DNA of 64,000 bases from Herbaspirillum robiniae (GTDB taxonomy: Bacteria; Pseudomonadota; Gammaproteobacteria; Burkholderiales; Burkholderiaceae_D). Every line of letters begins with the position of its first letter. Position 1 is the stretch's first letter. Below are positions 47,912-58,076 of this stretch, in pieces. The notes beneath the pieces were generated by a model, which was not told the origin of the DNA, did not search any database, and saw only the letters and a program-made list of their open reading frames with translations. The position numbers were made by a program, and so were the translations under genes. The DNA lies in assembly GCF_002213415.1 (NCBI RefSeq), contig NZ_NJGU01000002.1:62001-126000 (forward strand), in the 5' to 3' direction.

Positions 47912-48105
47912 ACATGAAGCCATTTTTCTTTTCTTTTTGAATAAAAAATGGCTCATCGCTTCATCTTCTAGAAAAATCCCGGCCAGTATTGAACACATCG
48001 GCAATCCGGGTTTTCTTACAATGCATGCATTCGTCCGCTGCAAGCGGATCCAATTCCAATCGCAGCATGCCAGTGGGCAAGTTCAGCACAAACCGGGAGA
48101 GTGAG

Positions 48106-49416
48106 ATGAAAGTGATCGTATTGGGCGCAGGCATTATCGGAACCGCTTCCGCCTGGTTCCTGAAAAAGCAGGGCTACGACGTCACCGTCATCGAGCGCCA
48201 GCCCGGCGCGGCGCAGGAAACCAGCTTCGCCAACGGCTGCCAGATCTCGGTGTCGCACGCCGAACCCTGGGCCAATCCCTCCGCCCCGATGAAGGTGCTG
48301 AAGTGGCTGGGCAAGGAAGATGCGCCGCTGCTGTACCGCTTCCGTCCCGAGTGGCTGCAGTGGAAGTGGGCCGTCAGCTTCCTGCGCGAATGCACCGCCG
48401 CCCGCACCGACGAGAACATCCGCAACATCGTCGCCCTGTGCGAATACAGCCGCCAGACCCTGCAGGCGGTGCGCGCCGAGACCGGCATCGACTACGACCA
48501 CCTGACCCGCGGCATCCTGCACTTCTACACCGAAGAAAAGGAATTCCAGGAATCCCTGCCGGCCGCCAAGCTGATGCGCGACCTGGGCTGCCCGCGCGAA
48601 TCGATCGGCGCGGATGAAGTCGTGCGCATCGAACCGGCGCTGGCGTCGATCCGCGACAAGATCGTCGGCGGCGACTTCACCGCCACCGACGAATCCGGCG
48701 ACGTCTACAAGCTCACCACGGGCCTGGCCAGGAAGAGCGAGGAAGCCGGCGTCGAATTCCGCTACTCCACCACCATCACCCGCCTGATCACCGAAGGCGC
48801 CGGCAGCTCGGCGCGCGTGACCGGCGTGGAAATCATCAACCCGGACGGCCGCCACGAGGTGCTCACCGCAGACAGCTTCGTGGTCGCCATGGGCAGCTTC
48901 TCGCAGCAACTGGTCAAGCCGCTGGGCATCGACCTGCTGCTCTATCCAGGCAAGGGCTACTCGGCCACCTACAAGGTCATCAACCCGGACGCCGCGCCCA
49001 CCGTTTCGCTGACCGACGACGGCTACAAGCTGGTGGTCTCGCGCCTGGGCGACCGCCTGCGCGTGGCCGGCACCTGCGAGCTCAACGGCTACACCCGCGA
49101 GCTCAACACCACCCGCTGCGAAGCCATCACCCGCCGCACCCGCGAACTGTTCCCGGACGGCTGCGACTACGACAACCCGATCTACTGGACCGGCCTGCGC
49201 CCGCTGACGCCGTCCAACGTGCCCTATGTCGGCAAGACCAAGGTGTCCAACCTGTTCCTGAACACCGGCCACGGCACCCTGGGCTGGACCATGGGCTGCG
49301 GCTCGGGCCGCGCGATTGCCGAGATCGTCGCCGGCCGCGTGCCCGAGATCGACTTCGCCTTCACCGGCCTGCCGCGCTGGAACCGCGCGCGTTCCGTGGT
49401 GCAACAGGCGGCCTGA
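48106..49416 (+). CDS. dadA: D-amino acid dehydrogenase small subunit
   Basis: FAD enzyme of 436 residues that oxidises D-amino acids, mainly D-alanine, feeding electrons to the respiratory chain. FAD motif VIVLGAGIIGTASAW at the N-terminus, then IERQPGAAQETSFANGCQIS, YPGKGYSATY and the C-terminal block LFLNTGHGTLGWTMGCGSGR. ATG at 48106 chosen for its GGGAGAGTGAG site. No alr/dadX racemase is adjacent. A strong terminator follows. Confidence 0.94.
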   Translation: MKVIVLGAGIIGTASAWFLKKQGYDVTVIERQPGAAQETSFANGCQISVSHAEPWANPSAPMKVLKWLGKEDAPLLYRFRPEWLQWKWAVSFLRECTAARTDENIRNIVALCEYSRQTLQAVRAETGIDYDHLTRGILHFYTEEKEFQESLPAAKLMRDLGCPRESIGADEVVRIEPALASIRDKIVGGDFTATDESGDVYKLTTGLARKSEEAGVEFRYSTTITRLITEGAGSSARVTGVEIINPDGRHEVLTADSFVVAMGSFSQQLVKPLGIDLLLYPGKGYSATYKVINPDAAPTVSLTDDGYKLVVSRLGDRLRVAGTCELNGYTRELNTTRCEAITRRTRELFPDGCDYDNPIYWTGLRPLTPSNVPYVGKTKVSNLFLNTGHGTLGWTMGCGSGRAIAEIVAGRVPEIDFAFTGLPRWNRARSVVQQAA

Positions 49417-49468
49417 GGCGGCCCTCCCCCTTTTTTGTTTCATCCTTCACCGTTGTTGTTGTCCCTCG

Positions 49469-49497
49469 CGGACCGGGTTTTCCCGGTCCGTTTTTTT
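49469..49497 (+). terminator. Terminator after dadA
   Basis: Perfect 9-bp stem CGGACCGGG/CCCGGTCCG with a TTTT loop and a run of seven T. Confidence 0.92.
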
Positions 49498-49550
49498 ATG
49501 TCCGCTTGATCTCGCGCAGACGGCCCATGCCGCAGCCGACGCCCTTACGT

Positions 49551-49783
49551 TTGCTGACAATGGCATGGTGTAGAATCCTTCGCTTGCCCTGCGCCGCCCA
49601 GCTGCGCAGCCTCGGGGATGCCAACGCGACAAGTGCGCGGACAAGCACAGCTCATCCGCATGCAACTGCAGCCTTCCTGCCGCGATTGTCATTGATTTTC
49701 ACCGATTCGACCCAATATGGCGGTTATCCGCCGCGCCGCCGCCCTGTCGGGCAGGCGCCCAGCAACATCAAGAGGACCATGCA
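49551..49783 (+). promoter_or_regulatory. Promoter candidate and long leader of the LpxO-like gene
   Basis: TTGCTG and TAGAAT (49571-49576) are only 14 bp apart, but a TGACAA overlaps the first element. The leader to the ATG at 49784 would be about 200 nt. It holds no convincing gene; a 25-codon frame at 49618 has no ribosome-binding site. The gap 49417-49783 otherwise contains only the dadA terminator. Confidence 0.35.
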
Positions 49784-50683
49784 ATGAAGTGGGCTATCGT
49801 CTTTATCTATCTGTTTTCCATCCTGTTCATCCATTTCCGCGGACGCGTGCGCCTGCCCTTTTTGCGCCAGTTCTTCGACCATTCGTCGATCATGTCGCCG
49901 ATCAACCTGTTCATGTACGCCTTCTCGCGCGTGCCGGCGGTGCCCTACCCGGCCGTGAAGGAATTCAAGGAACTGGCCCTGATCGACGAAAACTGGGAAA
50001 CCATCCGCGACGAAGCCGTGGCGCTGCGCGAGATGGCCAAGATCAAGGCCGCCGAAAAGAATGACGACGCCGGCTTCAACTCCTTCTTCAAGGCCGGCTG
50101 GAAGCGCTTCTACCTGAAGTGGTACAACGCCAGCCATCCCTCGGCCGAGAAGTTCTGCCCCAAGACCGTCGAGATCCTGCAGCGCATTCCCAGCGTGAAG
50201 GCAGCCATGTTCGCCGAGCTGGCGCCGGGCGGCACGCTCAACCCGCACCGCGATCCCTTCGCCGGTTCGCTGCGCTACCACCTGGGCCTGGTCACGCCCA
50301 ACGACGACCGCTGCTTCATCGAAGTCGACGGCCAGCGCTACAGCTGGCGCGATGGCCAGAGCGTGGTGTTCGACGAGACCTTCATCCACTGGGCGCAGAA
50401 CGGCTCCGAGACGAACCGTATCATCCTGTTCTGCGACGTCGAGCGCCCGCTGCGCTATCGCTGGGCCGAAGCCATCAACGGCTTCCTGGGCCGCACCATG
50501 ATGACCGCCGCCGCCTCGCCCAACGAAACCGGCGACCAGACCGGCCGCGTCAACAAGCTGTTCCGCTTCGTCTGGCTGGCCGGGCAGTATCGCCGCCGTT
50601 TCAAGAACTGGAACAAGACCGTCTACAAGGCCACCAAATTCGGCCTCATCATCGCGGTCGCGCTGCTGATCATCTACGCGTGA
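49784..50683 (+). CDS. lpxO: LpxO-like aspartyl/asparaginyl beta-hydroxylase family protein
   Basis: Membrane-bound Fe(II)/2-oxoglutarate dioxygenase of 299 residues. N-terminal membrane helix (about 2-20), catalytic domain with the iron ligands in LNPHRDPFAGSLRYHLGLV (HxD) and FIHWAQN (second His), the RIILFCDVERP segment, and a hydrophobic C-terminus (about 283-299). In LpxO this domain hydroxylates a secondary acyl chain of lipid A on the cytoplasmic face. No lipid A genes are adjacent, so substrate assignment rests on family resemblance. Confidence 0.82.
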   Translation: MKWAIVFIYLFSILFIHFRGRVRLPFLRQFFDHSSIMSPINLFMYAFSRVPAVPYPAVKEFKELALIDENWETIRDEAVALREMAKIKAAEKNDDAGFNSFFKAGWKRFYLKWYNASHPSAEKFCPKTVEILQRIPSVKAAMFAELAPGGTLNPHRDPFAGSLRYHLGLVTPNDDRCFIEVDGQRYSWRDGQSVVFDETFIHWAQNGSETNRIILFCDVERPLRYRWAEAINGFLGRTMMTAAASPNETGDQTGRVNKLFRFVWLAGQYRRRFKNWNKTVYKATKFGLIIAVALLIIYA

Positions 50684-50717
50684 TACGCATCGTTCTGCAA
50701 ACGATATAAATAAAAAA

Positions 50718-50744
50718 ATCGCCGGCATGTCCGGCGATTTTTTT
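50718..50744 (+). terminator. Terminator after the LpxO-like gene
   Basis: Stem ATCGCCGG/CCGGCGAT, 5-base loop, flanked by A and followed by seven T; may act in both directions. Confidence 0.9.
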
Positions 50745-51130
50745 CATCTGCAATGACGGGGGCGCGTTCGTTTTTTCGCTCACTTCGCTGCGCTGCAAAA
50801 GAACGTATTCTCACAAATACTCACCCCCAAAATCCAGAACAGGCGCGGCTTTGCAGGCTGTCCTTATGCGTTTCAGGAATGAAGGGAAGTCAAAAAACTA
50901 TCAAATGCGCACGTAAGTGAAAATCAATGTGGGGCAAAATTTCCGACTGGAAATGGATTGAACTTTTTCGAATTTAATTTGCAGAAACTGCTTCGTCCTA
51001 ACATGTGCGTGCGTGTAAAATCATCTCGCTTCCTTGCTTGATTCATGGCGTGATTCTTGCATAGTGCTGATACATTGCGTGAATGGCGAAGCACTAACCG
51101 AGTACCGACCATACATAGAACAATGGGCTC
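50745..51130. other. Intergenic region before the diguanylate cyclase, no gene seen
   Basis: About 386 bp becoming AT-rich after 50880. It should carry the cyclase promoter, but several weak -35/-10 pairs compete and I cannot choose one. No RNA gene or repeat recognised. Confidence 0.4.
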
Positions 51131-52201
51131 ATGCAGGACATCGATAACGAGATGAAGAAACCGCTGCTCAAGCATCTGGTGGAGATTACCGCGCACCGGG
51201 AACACTCCCGCCTTGCGCTCTCCGTCATCTCGGCCTTGTACCAGCTGACCAATGTCCAGGAAATCCGCATGCTGGAGATATTCACCATGCGCGACGAGCA
51301 TTACGTCCAGGAAAAAATGCTGATCCGGGACGGCGACATCCACACCATCGACGAACATACCAGCGACGATCCCAAGGAACCGCTCGCGAGCTATCCGGCG
51401 ATGATGGCGTGCATCCGCAATCACCTCAACGAATACCTCGAGACCACCGACGACGGCGCCCACATCCTGTGGCTGCCGGTGTGGCTGCACGGCAAGATGA
51501 ACTCCTGCGTCGAGATCCGCAGCGACAAACCCTTCGAGCCGCAGATGATGGACGTGATCCACGGCATCTTCCACGTCTACTGCAATTACCAGAGCCTGCT
51601 CGACTACAGCGAGCGCGACGCGCTCACTGGCCTGTTCAACCGCAAGACCTTCGACGAACAGTTCACCAAGTACGCCTTCGCCATCGCGCCGCATGAGGCG
51701 CATTCGCTGGAGAAGAACGACCGTCGCCACGACGACGCCGCCGTCGAGGCCAAGGGCCACTGGCTGGCCGTGGTGGACATCGACCACTTCAAGCAGGTCA
51801 ACGACCGCTATGGCCACCTGTATGGCGACGAAGTGCTGATCCTGGTGGCCAACATCCTGCGCGCCTCCTTCCGCAGCCACGACCGCATCTTCCGTTTCGG
51901 CGGCGAGGAGTTCGTGATCCTGCTGCGCTCGACCACGCTCTCGGACGCCCGCAAGATCTTCGACCGCTTCCGCCAGAACGTGCAGGAGTACGACTTCCCG
52001 CAGGTCGGCAAGGTCACCGTCAGCTTGGGCTTCGTCGGCATCTCGCGCGAGACGCCGGTGGTCATCCTCGGCCACGCCGACCAGGCCCTGTACCACGCCA
52101 AGAAAAGCGGCCGCAACCGCATCTGCTTCTACGAAGAGCTGGTCGATTCGGGCGTGCTGCGCTCGGGCATCACCACCAACGACACCGTCGAATTCTTCTG
52201 A
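51131..52201 (+). CDS. GGDEF diguanylate cyclase with N-terminal GAF-like sensor
   Basis: Protein of 356 residues that should make cyclic di-GMP. The N-terminal region (about 10-150, LVEITAHREHSRLALSVISA, WLPVWLHGKMNSCVEIRSD) looks like a GAF-type sensor. The GGDEF domain (about 160-335) has DALTGLFNRKTFDEQF, VVDIDHFKQVNDRYGH and the active site FGGEEF. An RSHD inhibitory site lies exactly five residues before GGEEF, so product inhibition is likely. No membrane segment or signal peptide. A second ATG at 51152 is possible. Monocistronic, followed by a terminator. Confidence 0.92.
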   Translation: MQDIDNEMKKPLLKHLVEITAHREHSRLALSVISALYQLTNVQEIRMLEIFTMRDEHYVQEKMLIRDGDIHTIDEHTSDDPKEPLASYPAMMACIRNHLNEYLETTDDGAHILWLPVWLHGKMNSCVEIRSDKPFEPQMMDVIHGIFHVYCNYQSLLDYSERDALTGLFNRKTFDEQFTKYAFAIAPHEAHSLEKNDRRHDDAAVEAKGHWLAVVDIDHFKQVNDRYGHLYGDEVLILVANILRASFRSHDRIFRFGGEEFVILLRSTTLSDARKIFDRFRQNVQEYDFPQVGKVTVSLGFVGISRETPVVILGHADQALYHAKKSGRNRICFYEELVDSGVLRSGITTNDTVEFF

Positions 52202-52230
52202 TCGCACCGGCCGCATGGCCTGTGCAACCG

Positions 52231-52259
52231 AGCCGCCGCGTGCGGCTTTTTCTTTTTTT
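52231..52259 (+). terminator. Terminator after the diguanylate cyclase gene
   Basis: Stem AGCCGC/GCGGCT with a 5-base loop, followed by a T-rich tract broken by one C. The rest of the 316-bp gap to the asparaginase shows no gene; TATGAT at 52403-52408 is a possible -10 element. Confidence 0.75.
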
Positions 52260-52373
52260 CGCTCGCCATTTTCATCGCGGCATCTCACCCGCCCCTCTTC
52301 CCTGCACGACATTTTTCGCGTGCCGGCTCGCATCTTGCGGCTCATGCATGGGATGCATTTCTCCATGTTTTAA

Positions 52374-53591
<1,218 letters not shown>

Positions 53592-53668
53592 TCTGCAGCG
53601 CCGACCGGCCCCGGCCGGAACCGCTTTGCGTTGTTGCAAAGACTGAGGACTCCTCAGTTCCCTCTTTG

Positions 53669-53692
53669 GCCCCGCTTCGGCGGGGCTTTTTT
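53669..53692 (+). terminator. Terminator after the asparaginase gene
   Basis: Stem GCCCCGC/GCGGGGC with a TTCG tetraloop and six T. A second palindrome (ACTGAGGA...TCCTCAGT) lies just upstream at 53642-53659. Confidence 0.92.
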
Positions 53693-53793
53693 ATTGCCGC
53701 CGGACATCGCGCTTGCGTGCGGGCAAGCCGCGCAAACCGGAACATTCCTCCTCCGGTCGAAGTCTCACCACTCTTGGACAAGAGGAGATCATC

Positions 53794-54033
53794 ATGGACA
53801 AACGGCTTGCATTGCTGACAAGCATCGCCGAACTCAAGAGCTCCCACGATGAAGCGGCGGCCATGCTTTCGCGCATCATGCTCAACGCCATCCGCGCCGC
53901 CCGCAGCGAGGACGACGCGCCGCCGTTGAAGGCGATGCGCCAGTACCGCAAGGCGATCAAGGAATTGAAGATCCAGTGCCTGCAGGTGGAAATGATCCTC
54001 GCCGAAATGGAAATCCCCCAGCACGTGCACTGA
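53794..54033 (+). CDS. Small helical hypothetical protein, 79 residues
   Basis: Begins MDKRLALLTSIAELKSSHDE with a strong AGAGGAG ribosome-binding site. Predicted almost wholly helical, with charged and hydrophobic residues alternating (IRAARSEDDAPPLKAMRQYR) and no signal peptide or membrane segment. I recognise no family. Single gene between the asparaginase terminator and a convergent small gene. The strong translation signal and codon usage argue that it is real. Confidence 0.7.
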   Translation: MDKRLALLTSIAELKSSHDEAAAMLSRIMLNAIRAARSEDDAPPLKAMRQYRKAIKELKIQCLQVEMILAEMEIPQHVH

Positions 54034-54110
54034 TGCCGGAGCAGCCTGCGCCGGCGCGGTGACGGGCCATCCCGCCCTGCCGGTTTTCGACTTTCCTCCC
54101 CAGCCCTTTT

Positions 54111-54269
54111 CTATTTGCCGGCCACGGCCTCGATCGCCTCGGCCACGGGAGATTGGTTGAGGGTGCTTGCAGGTGTCGCGCCGCTGCCCGCGCGCGCCGA
54201 TTTGCGCAGCGACCAGACGGCCAGCGCGCCGAGGGTCAGGACCAGCATCTGTACAGGTGTCAGTTTCAT
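54111..54269 (-). CDS. Small single-span membrane protein, 52 residues
   Basis: A perfect AAGGAGAAG ribosome-binding site precedes an ATG that opens MKLTPVQMLVLTLGALAVWS, a short membrane helix, followed by LRKSARAGSG (basic, positive-inside) and a polar tail ending EAIEAVAGK. It lies 27 bp after the YihY gene on the same strand, so the two probably form an operon and the peptide may accompany the transporter-like protein. No family recognised. Confidence 0.65.
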   Translation of the reverse strand: MKLTPVQMLVLTLGALAVWSLRKSARAGSGATPASTLNQSPVAEAIEAVAGK

Positions 54270-54296
54270 TGCACTCTTCTCCTTGTTGAAAACGAA

Positions 54297-55754
54297 TCAG
54301 TTGCCGGGATGCAGCGGCGGCCCCTCGGGCGGGCGCACCGCCTTGACCGCCTCCTCGCCATGACCGACGCTGCCCTTGACGATCTCCGGCGCGTGCGCCA
54401 GCTTCTGGCGCAAGGCGCGCGAGCCGAAGTTGTTGGCGTAGATCCAGGTGAATTCCGCGCCCAGCAGGAAGATCTGCGCCGAGTAGTAGATCCACACCAG
54501 CAGCAGCGCAAAGGAACCGGCCGCCCCGAAACCGGACGTCATGCCGGTGCGGCCGAGATACAGCCCGATCAGGTACTTGCCGATGATGAACAGCACCGTG
54601 GTGGATACCGCGCCTATCCAGACGTCGCGCCAGGAGAGCGTTACCCGCGGCATGAACTTGTAGATCATCGAGAACAGCGTGGAGAACACCACGAAGGAAA
54701 GCGCGAAGTTGAGCAGTTGCAGCACCAGCTGCCATCCCTCGAACCAGCCGCCCCACCAGCGCCCCAATGCCGCCAGCGCGGCGCTGACCACCAGCGAGAT
54801 GATCAGCAGGAAACCCAGCCCGATGATCAACCCGAAAGACAGGATGCGCGTGCGCGCCAGCGCCCAGATACCGCTCTTGCGCTTGACCGCGGGGATGCGC
54901 CAGATGCGGTCCAGCGCGCTCTGCAGTTCGGAGAACACGGCGGTGGCGCCCACGGCCAGCGTGGCCACCGAGATCGCCGCGGCGATCATGCCTTCGCGCG
55001 GTTGGTTGACCGACTTCAGCAGGCCCTGGATGGCGATGGCGCCTTCAGTGCCGACGATGTCGCGGATCTGGTTGACAATCTCGCCCTGCGCGGCGTCGTG
55101 GCCGAACAGCATGCCGGCCACGGCGATGGCGATCACCAGCATCGGCGCGATGGAGAAGATGGTGTAGTAGGCGATCGCCGCCCCCATGCTGGGCGCGAAG
55201 TCGTCAAGCCAGGCGTTGACCGCCGCCATGACCAGCTGCCAGGCCTGCTGCAGGCGCGTGCCGCCCTTGATCATCTTCACCTCGGCGGCGGGGTCGAGGT
55301 ATTCGGAAGGCGCCGGCTCAAGGTCGGCCCTGATATTGCTGATGCGCGGCGCCGTCTTGGGCGGGGACGGCGCCGTGGTGACGGCGCTCTTCTTCGCCTT
55401 CACCGATCCCTTGCGCCACGCCGCCACCAGCGGCAGCACCAGGGTCGCGACGCGCACCGCGCTTTCCAGCCCGCGCGGGATCGGGTCGCTGGATTTCGAT
55501 TTCGCCGTGAATTTGGTTTTGCCTGGCGCCGCAGCCTCTTTCTTCGCGCGGACGGGCGACACGTCAGGCCGCGAACCAGCCTGCAGCTTTTGCCGGCGCT
55601 TGCGGCCCAGCCATACGCCCACCAGCGCGCTGAGCACCGAGCCGGCCACCACGCCGCCGGCGGAGAGGGCTTCGCCCGGCCCGCTACCGTGCATGGCCCG
55701 CTCGCGTTGGCGTGGCTGCAGGCCGGGCTGGAGGTCGTCGGAATGGGTGGTCAT
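54297..55754 (-). CDS. YihY/virulence factor BrkB family membrane protein
   Basis: Inner-membrane protein of 485 residues. The YihY core (about 165-440) has the conserved start AWLDDFAPSMGAAIAYYTIF and about six membrane segments, with WKDV-like TLSWRDVWIGAVSTTVLFII and GSFALLLVWIYYSAQIFLLGA. An unusual N-terminal extension of about 165 residues contains one further hydrophobic stretch (about 30-48) and basic, Lys/Ala/Pro-rich sequence. The C-terminal tail is Pro/Gly-rich. Molecular function of the family is unknown; transporter-like. Divergent from the aldehyde dehydrogenase. Confidence 0.9.
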   Translation of the reverse strand: MTTHSDDLQPGLQPRQRERAMHGSGPGEALSAGGVVAGSVLSALVGVWLGRKRRQKLQAGSRPDVSPVRAKKEAAAPGKTKFTAKSKSSDPIPRGLESAVRVATLVLPLVAAWRKGSVKAKKSAVTTAPSPPKTAPRISNIRADLEPAPSEYLDPAAEVKMIKGGTRLQQAWQLVMAAVNAWLDDFAPSMGAAIAYYTIFSIAPMLVIAIAVAGMLFGHDAAQGEIVNQIRDIVGTEGAIAIQGLLKSVNQPREGMIAAAISVATLAVGATAVFSELQSALDRIWRIPAVKRKSGIWALARTRILSFGLIIGLGFLLIISLVVSAALAALGRWWGGWFEGWQLVLQLLNFALSFVVFSTLFSMIYKFMPRVTLSWRDVWIGAVSTTVLFIIGKYLIGLYLGRTGMTSGFGAAGSFALLLVWIYYSAQIFLLGAEFTWIYANNFGSRALRQKLAHAPEIVKGSVGHGEEAVKAVRPPEGPPLHPGN

Positions 55755-56090
55755 GGGCGCCTCGCGCTAACAAAGGTCTGCCGGTGTGACCCCTGGCCAA
55801 ATCGATTGTTCCTGCGCCGCGGCACGGCCGCCTGCGGAGTCGCCCGTTGATTCTGCCCGCTGTCGGAACCCGCTGTCGGAGGCGCCGGAACTGCCGGCGC
55901 GGCAAGACGCGATGTTGCGATGCATGGTATAAATATCGTCCTCGCTCCGGCGGCCGCTCCACATGCAGCACGACCGCCTGCGCCTACGAACAAGACATCC
56001 GCAGAGTTGTTGCCATAACCACATTCCCCATCCGCCGCAGCCGCAATCGCCGCCGGCGGCATTCCGAAACCAGACCAACGAGGACCGCAC
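55755..56090. other. Divergent control region between the YihY gene and the aldehyde dehydrogenase
   Basis: About 336 bp without a convincing gene. TATAAAT near 55927 on the plus strand could be a -10 element for the dehydrogenase. No repeat or RNA recognised. Confidence 0.4.
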
Positions 56091-57524
56091 ATGTATAAGG
56101 ACGTACAGCTTTTCATCAACGGCGAATGGACCGCCAGCGTCTCCGGCCGCACCATCGACGTGGTCAACCCGGCTACCGAGGAAGTCATCGGTAAGATCGC
56201 CCATGCCGGCCGCGAAGACCTGGACCGCGCCCTCGAAGCCGCGAAGAAAGGCTTCGAAACCTGGCGCAACATCTCCGCCTTCGAACGCTCGAAGATCATG
56301 CGCCGCGCCGCCAACCTCCTGCGCGAGCGCGCCGATGACGTGGCCCGCCTGATGACCCTGGAACAGGGCAAGCCGCTGCCGGAAGCCAAGATGGAAACCC
56401 TGGGCGCGGCCGACACCATCGACTGGTTCGCCGAAGAAGCCCGTCGCACTTACGGCCGCCTAGTGCCGGCGCGCGTGCCGGGCGCCTACCAGATGGTGAT
56501 CAAGGAGCCGGTCGGCCCGGTCGCCGCCTTCACGCCCTGGAACTTCCCGATCAACCAGGTGGTGCGCAAGATGTCGGCCGCGCTGGCTGCGGGCTGCTCC
56601 ATCATCGTCAAGGCCCCTGAAGAGACCCCCGCCTCCCCGGCCGAGCTGATCCGCGCCTACGCCGACGCCGGCGTGCCGGCCGGCGTGATCAACCTGGTCT
56701 ACGGCGTGCCGGCCGAGATCTCCGAATACCTGATCCCGCACCCGGTGATCAAGAAGATCTCCTTCACCGGCTCGACCCCGGTGGGCAAGCAGCTGGCCGC
56801 GCTGGCCGGCCAGCACATGAAGCGCGCCACCATGGAACTGGGCGGCCACGCCCCGGCGATGGTGTTCGACGATGCCGACATCGACGCCGCCGCCAAGCAG
56901 CTGGCCGCTGCCAAGTTCCGCAACGCCGGCCAGGTGTGCGTCTCGCCGACCCGCTTCCTGGTGCAGAAGGGCGTGTTCAACGCCTTCGTCGACAAGTTCG
57001 TCACCTACGCCGAACAGCTGAAGGTGGGCAACGGCATCGACGCCGGCACCACCATGGGTCCGGTGGCCAACAAGCGCCGCATCCCGGCGCTGGAGTCCCT
57101 GATCGACGACGCCGTCTCGCAAGGCGCACAGCTGCGCACCGGCGGCAAGCGCATCGGCGACAAGGGCTACTTCTTCCAGCCCACCGTGCTGACCAACGTG
57201 CCGCTGTCGGCGCGCGTGATGAACGACGAGCCCTTCGGCCCACTGGCGCTGATCAACCCGTTCGACACCCTGGACGAAGTGATCGACGAAGCCAACCGCC
57301 TGCCCTTCGGCCTGGCAGCCTATGCCTTCGCCAAATCGGCGCACACCAAGCACGCGCTGGCCGCGCGCGTGGAAAGCGGCATGCTGACCATCAACCACCT
57401 GGGCCTGGCCATTCCCGAACTGCCGTTCGGCGGCATCAAGGACAGCGGCTACGGTTCGGAAGGCGGTACCGAGGCGATCGAAGCCTACGTCAACACCAAG
57501 CTGGTGACGCAGCTGGACGTCTGA
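56091..57524 (+). CDS. NAD(P)-dependent aldehyde dehydrogenase, succinate-semialdehyde type
   Basis: ALDH-superfamily enzyme of 477 residues. Motifs: [20 protein letters not shown] at the start, [20 protein letters not shown], the Glu in [13 protein letters not shown] and the catalytic Cys in [13 protein letters not shown], then [11 protein letters not shown] and a C-terminal [17 protein letters not shown]. The pattern is closest to succinate-semialdehyde (GabD-like) and alpha-ketoglutaric-semialdehyde dehydrogenases. No gabT neighbour is present, so the substrate is not settled. A strong terminator follows. Confidence 0.85.
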   Translation: MYKDVQLFINGEWTASVSGRTIDVVNPATEEVIGKIAHAGREDLDRALEAAKKGFETWRNISAFERSKIMRRAANLLRERADDVARLMTLEQGKPLPEAKMETLGAADTIDWFAEEARRTYGRLVPARVPGAYQMVIKEPVGPVAAFTPWNFPINQVVRKMSAALAAGCSIIVKAPEETPASPAELIRAYADAGVPAGVINLVYGVPAEISEYLIPHPVIKKISFTGSTPVGKQLAALAGQHMKRATMELGGHAPAMVFDDADIDAAAKQLAAAKFRNAGQVCVSPTRFLVQKGVFNAFVDKFVTYAEQLKVGNGIDAGTTMGPVANKRRIPALESLIDDAVSQGAQLRTGGKRIGDKGYFFQPTVLTNVPLSARVMNDEPFGPLALINPFDTLDEVIDEANRLPFGLAAYAFAKSAHTKHALAARVESGMLTINHLGLAIPELPFGGIKDSGYGSEGGTEAIEAYVNTKLVTQLDV

Positions 57525-57545
57525 TTTTCTGACGCTGGAATGAAA

Positions 57546-57580
57546 GCGGCGAACCGGGGTCCGGTTCGCCGCTTTTTTTT
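57546..57580 (+). terminator. Terminator after the aldehyde dehydrogenase
   Basis: Twelve perfect base pairs (GCGGCGAACCGG/CCGGTTCGCCGC), 3-base loop, eight T. Confidence 0.95.
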
Positions 57581-57676
57581 GCAGGCTCATTGGGGCGTAT
57601 GTTGTCGACGTTGTCGCGCCTGCTGACGTCAGGGCTTGGCTTCGATCATTGCGACCCTTGCAACCGCCGCCTGGCG

Positions 57677-57719
57677 CGCAACGAACGACACTGGATCCCG
57701 GCCTTCGCCGGGATGACGG
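57677..57719 (+). repeat. REP-like element, GGATCCCGGC-hairpin variant
   Basis: CGCAACGAACGACACTGGAT leads to the hairpin ATCCCGGC-CTTC-GCCGGGAT and GACGG, as at 46716 and 63677. The tandem array described next grows out of its GATGACGG end. Confidence 0.8.
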
Positions 57720-57783
57720 AGAGGGTGGAATGACCGGAATGGCTGGAGTGACGCAGTGATGGGGATGACGGAATGATGGGGGG

Positions 57784-57887
57784 TGACGGGGTGACGGGGT
57801 GACGGGGTGACGGGGTGACGGGGTGACGGGGCGACGGAGTGACGGGGTGACGGGGTGACACGGTGACACGGTGACACAGTGAAGGAA
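57784..57887 (+). repeat. Tandem array of an 8-bp unit, TGACGGGG
   Basis: Thirteen units in exact 8-bp register: six TGACGGGG, one CGACGGAG, two TGACGGGG, two TGACACGG, one TGACACAG and a degenerate last unit. Looser units (TGACCGGA, TGACGCAG, TGATGGGG) reach back to about 57713. The period is not a multiple of three and no gene is present. Confidence 0.92.
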
Positions 57888-57954
57888 TAACGTGCGACGG
57901 GTACCAAGGCACAGATGTACTGGAACGCACGAAAGTTAAAGTTGCCTCCAACCT

Positions 57955-57996
57955 GTCGTCCTGACGAAAGTCAGGACCCAGCGGCGTTCGTCGCAC
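57955..57996 (-). repeat. REP-like element, GTCCTGAC-hairpin variant, reverse
   Basis: GTCGTCCTGACGAAAGTCAG followed by GACCCAGCGGCGTTCGTCGC closes the 57.5-58.1 kb gap opposite the forward element. The 552-bp gap between the dehydrogenase and ftsK thus holds a terminator, two REP-like elements and the 8-bp array, and no gene. Confidence 0.78.
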
Positions 57997-58076
57997 CGCG
58001 CCGTCCCGGGCTCCGACGATTCTCAGCAAACATCGCCGGACTCCCGCCCTCGCAGGAACACCCGGCGTACACCCGC

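Noticed and set aside
47916..47954. Terminator hairpin AGCCATTTTT/AAAAATGGCT after the DUF2486-like gene
   Set aside because: The stem is AT-rich with a long loop and no T-run follows, so termination is doubtful.
49618..49695. Short 25-codon frame in the lpxO leader
   Set aside because: No ribosome-binding site and no coding-like composition; too weak to call a leader peptide.
57784..57887. CRISPR array
   Set aside because: Units are 8 bp with no spacers; it is a simple tandem repeat. No CRISPR or cas gene was seen anywhere in the window.
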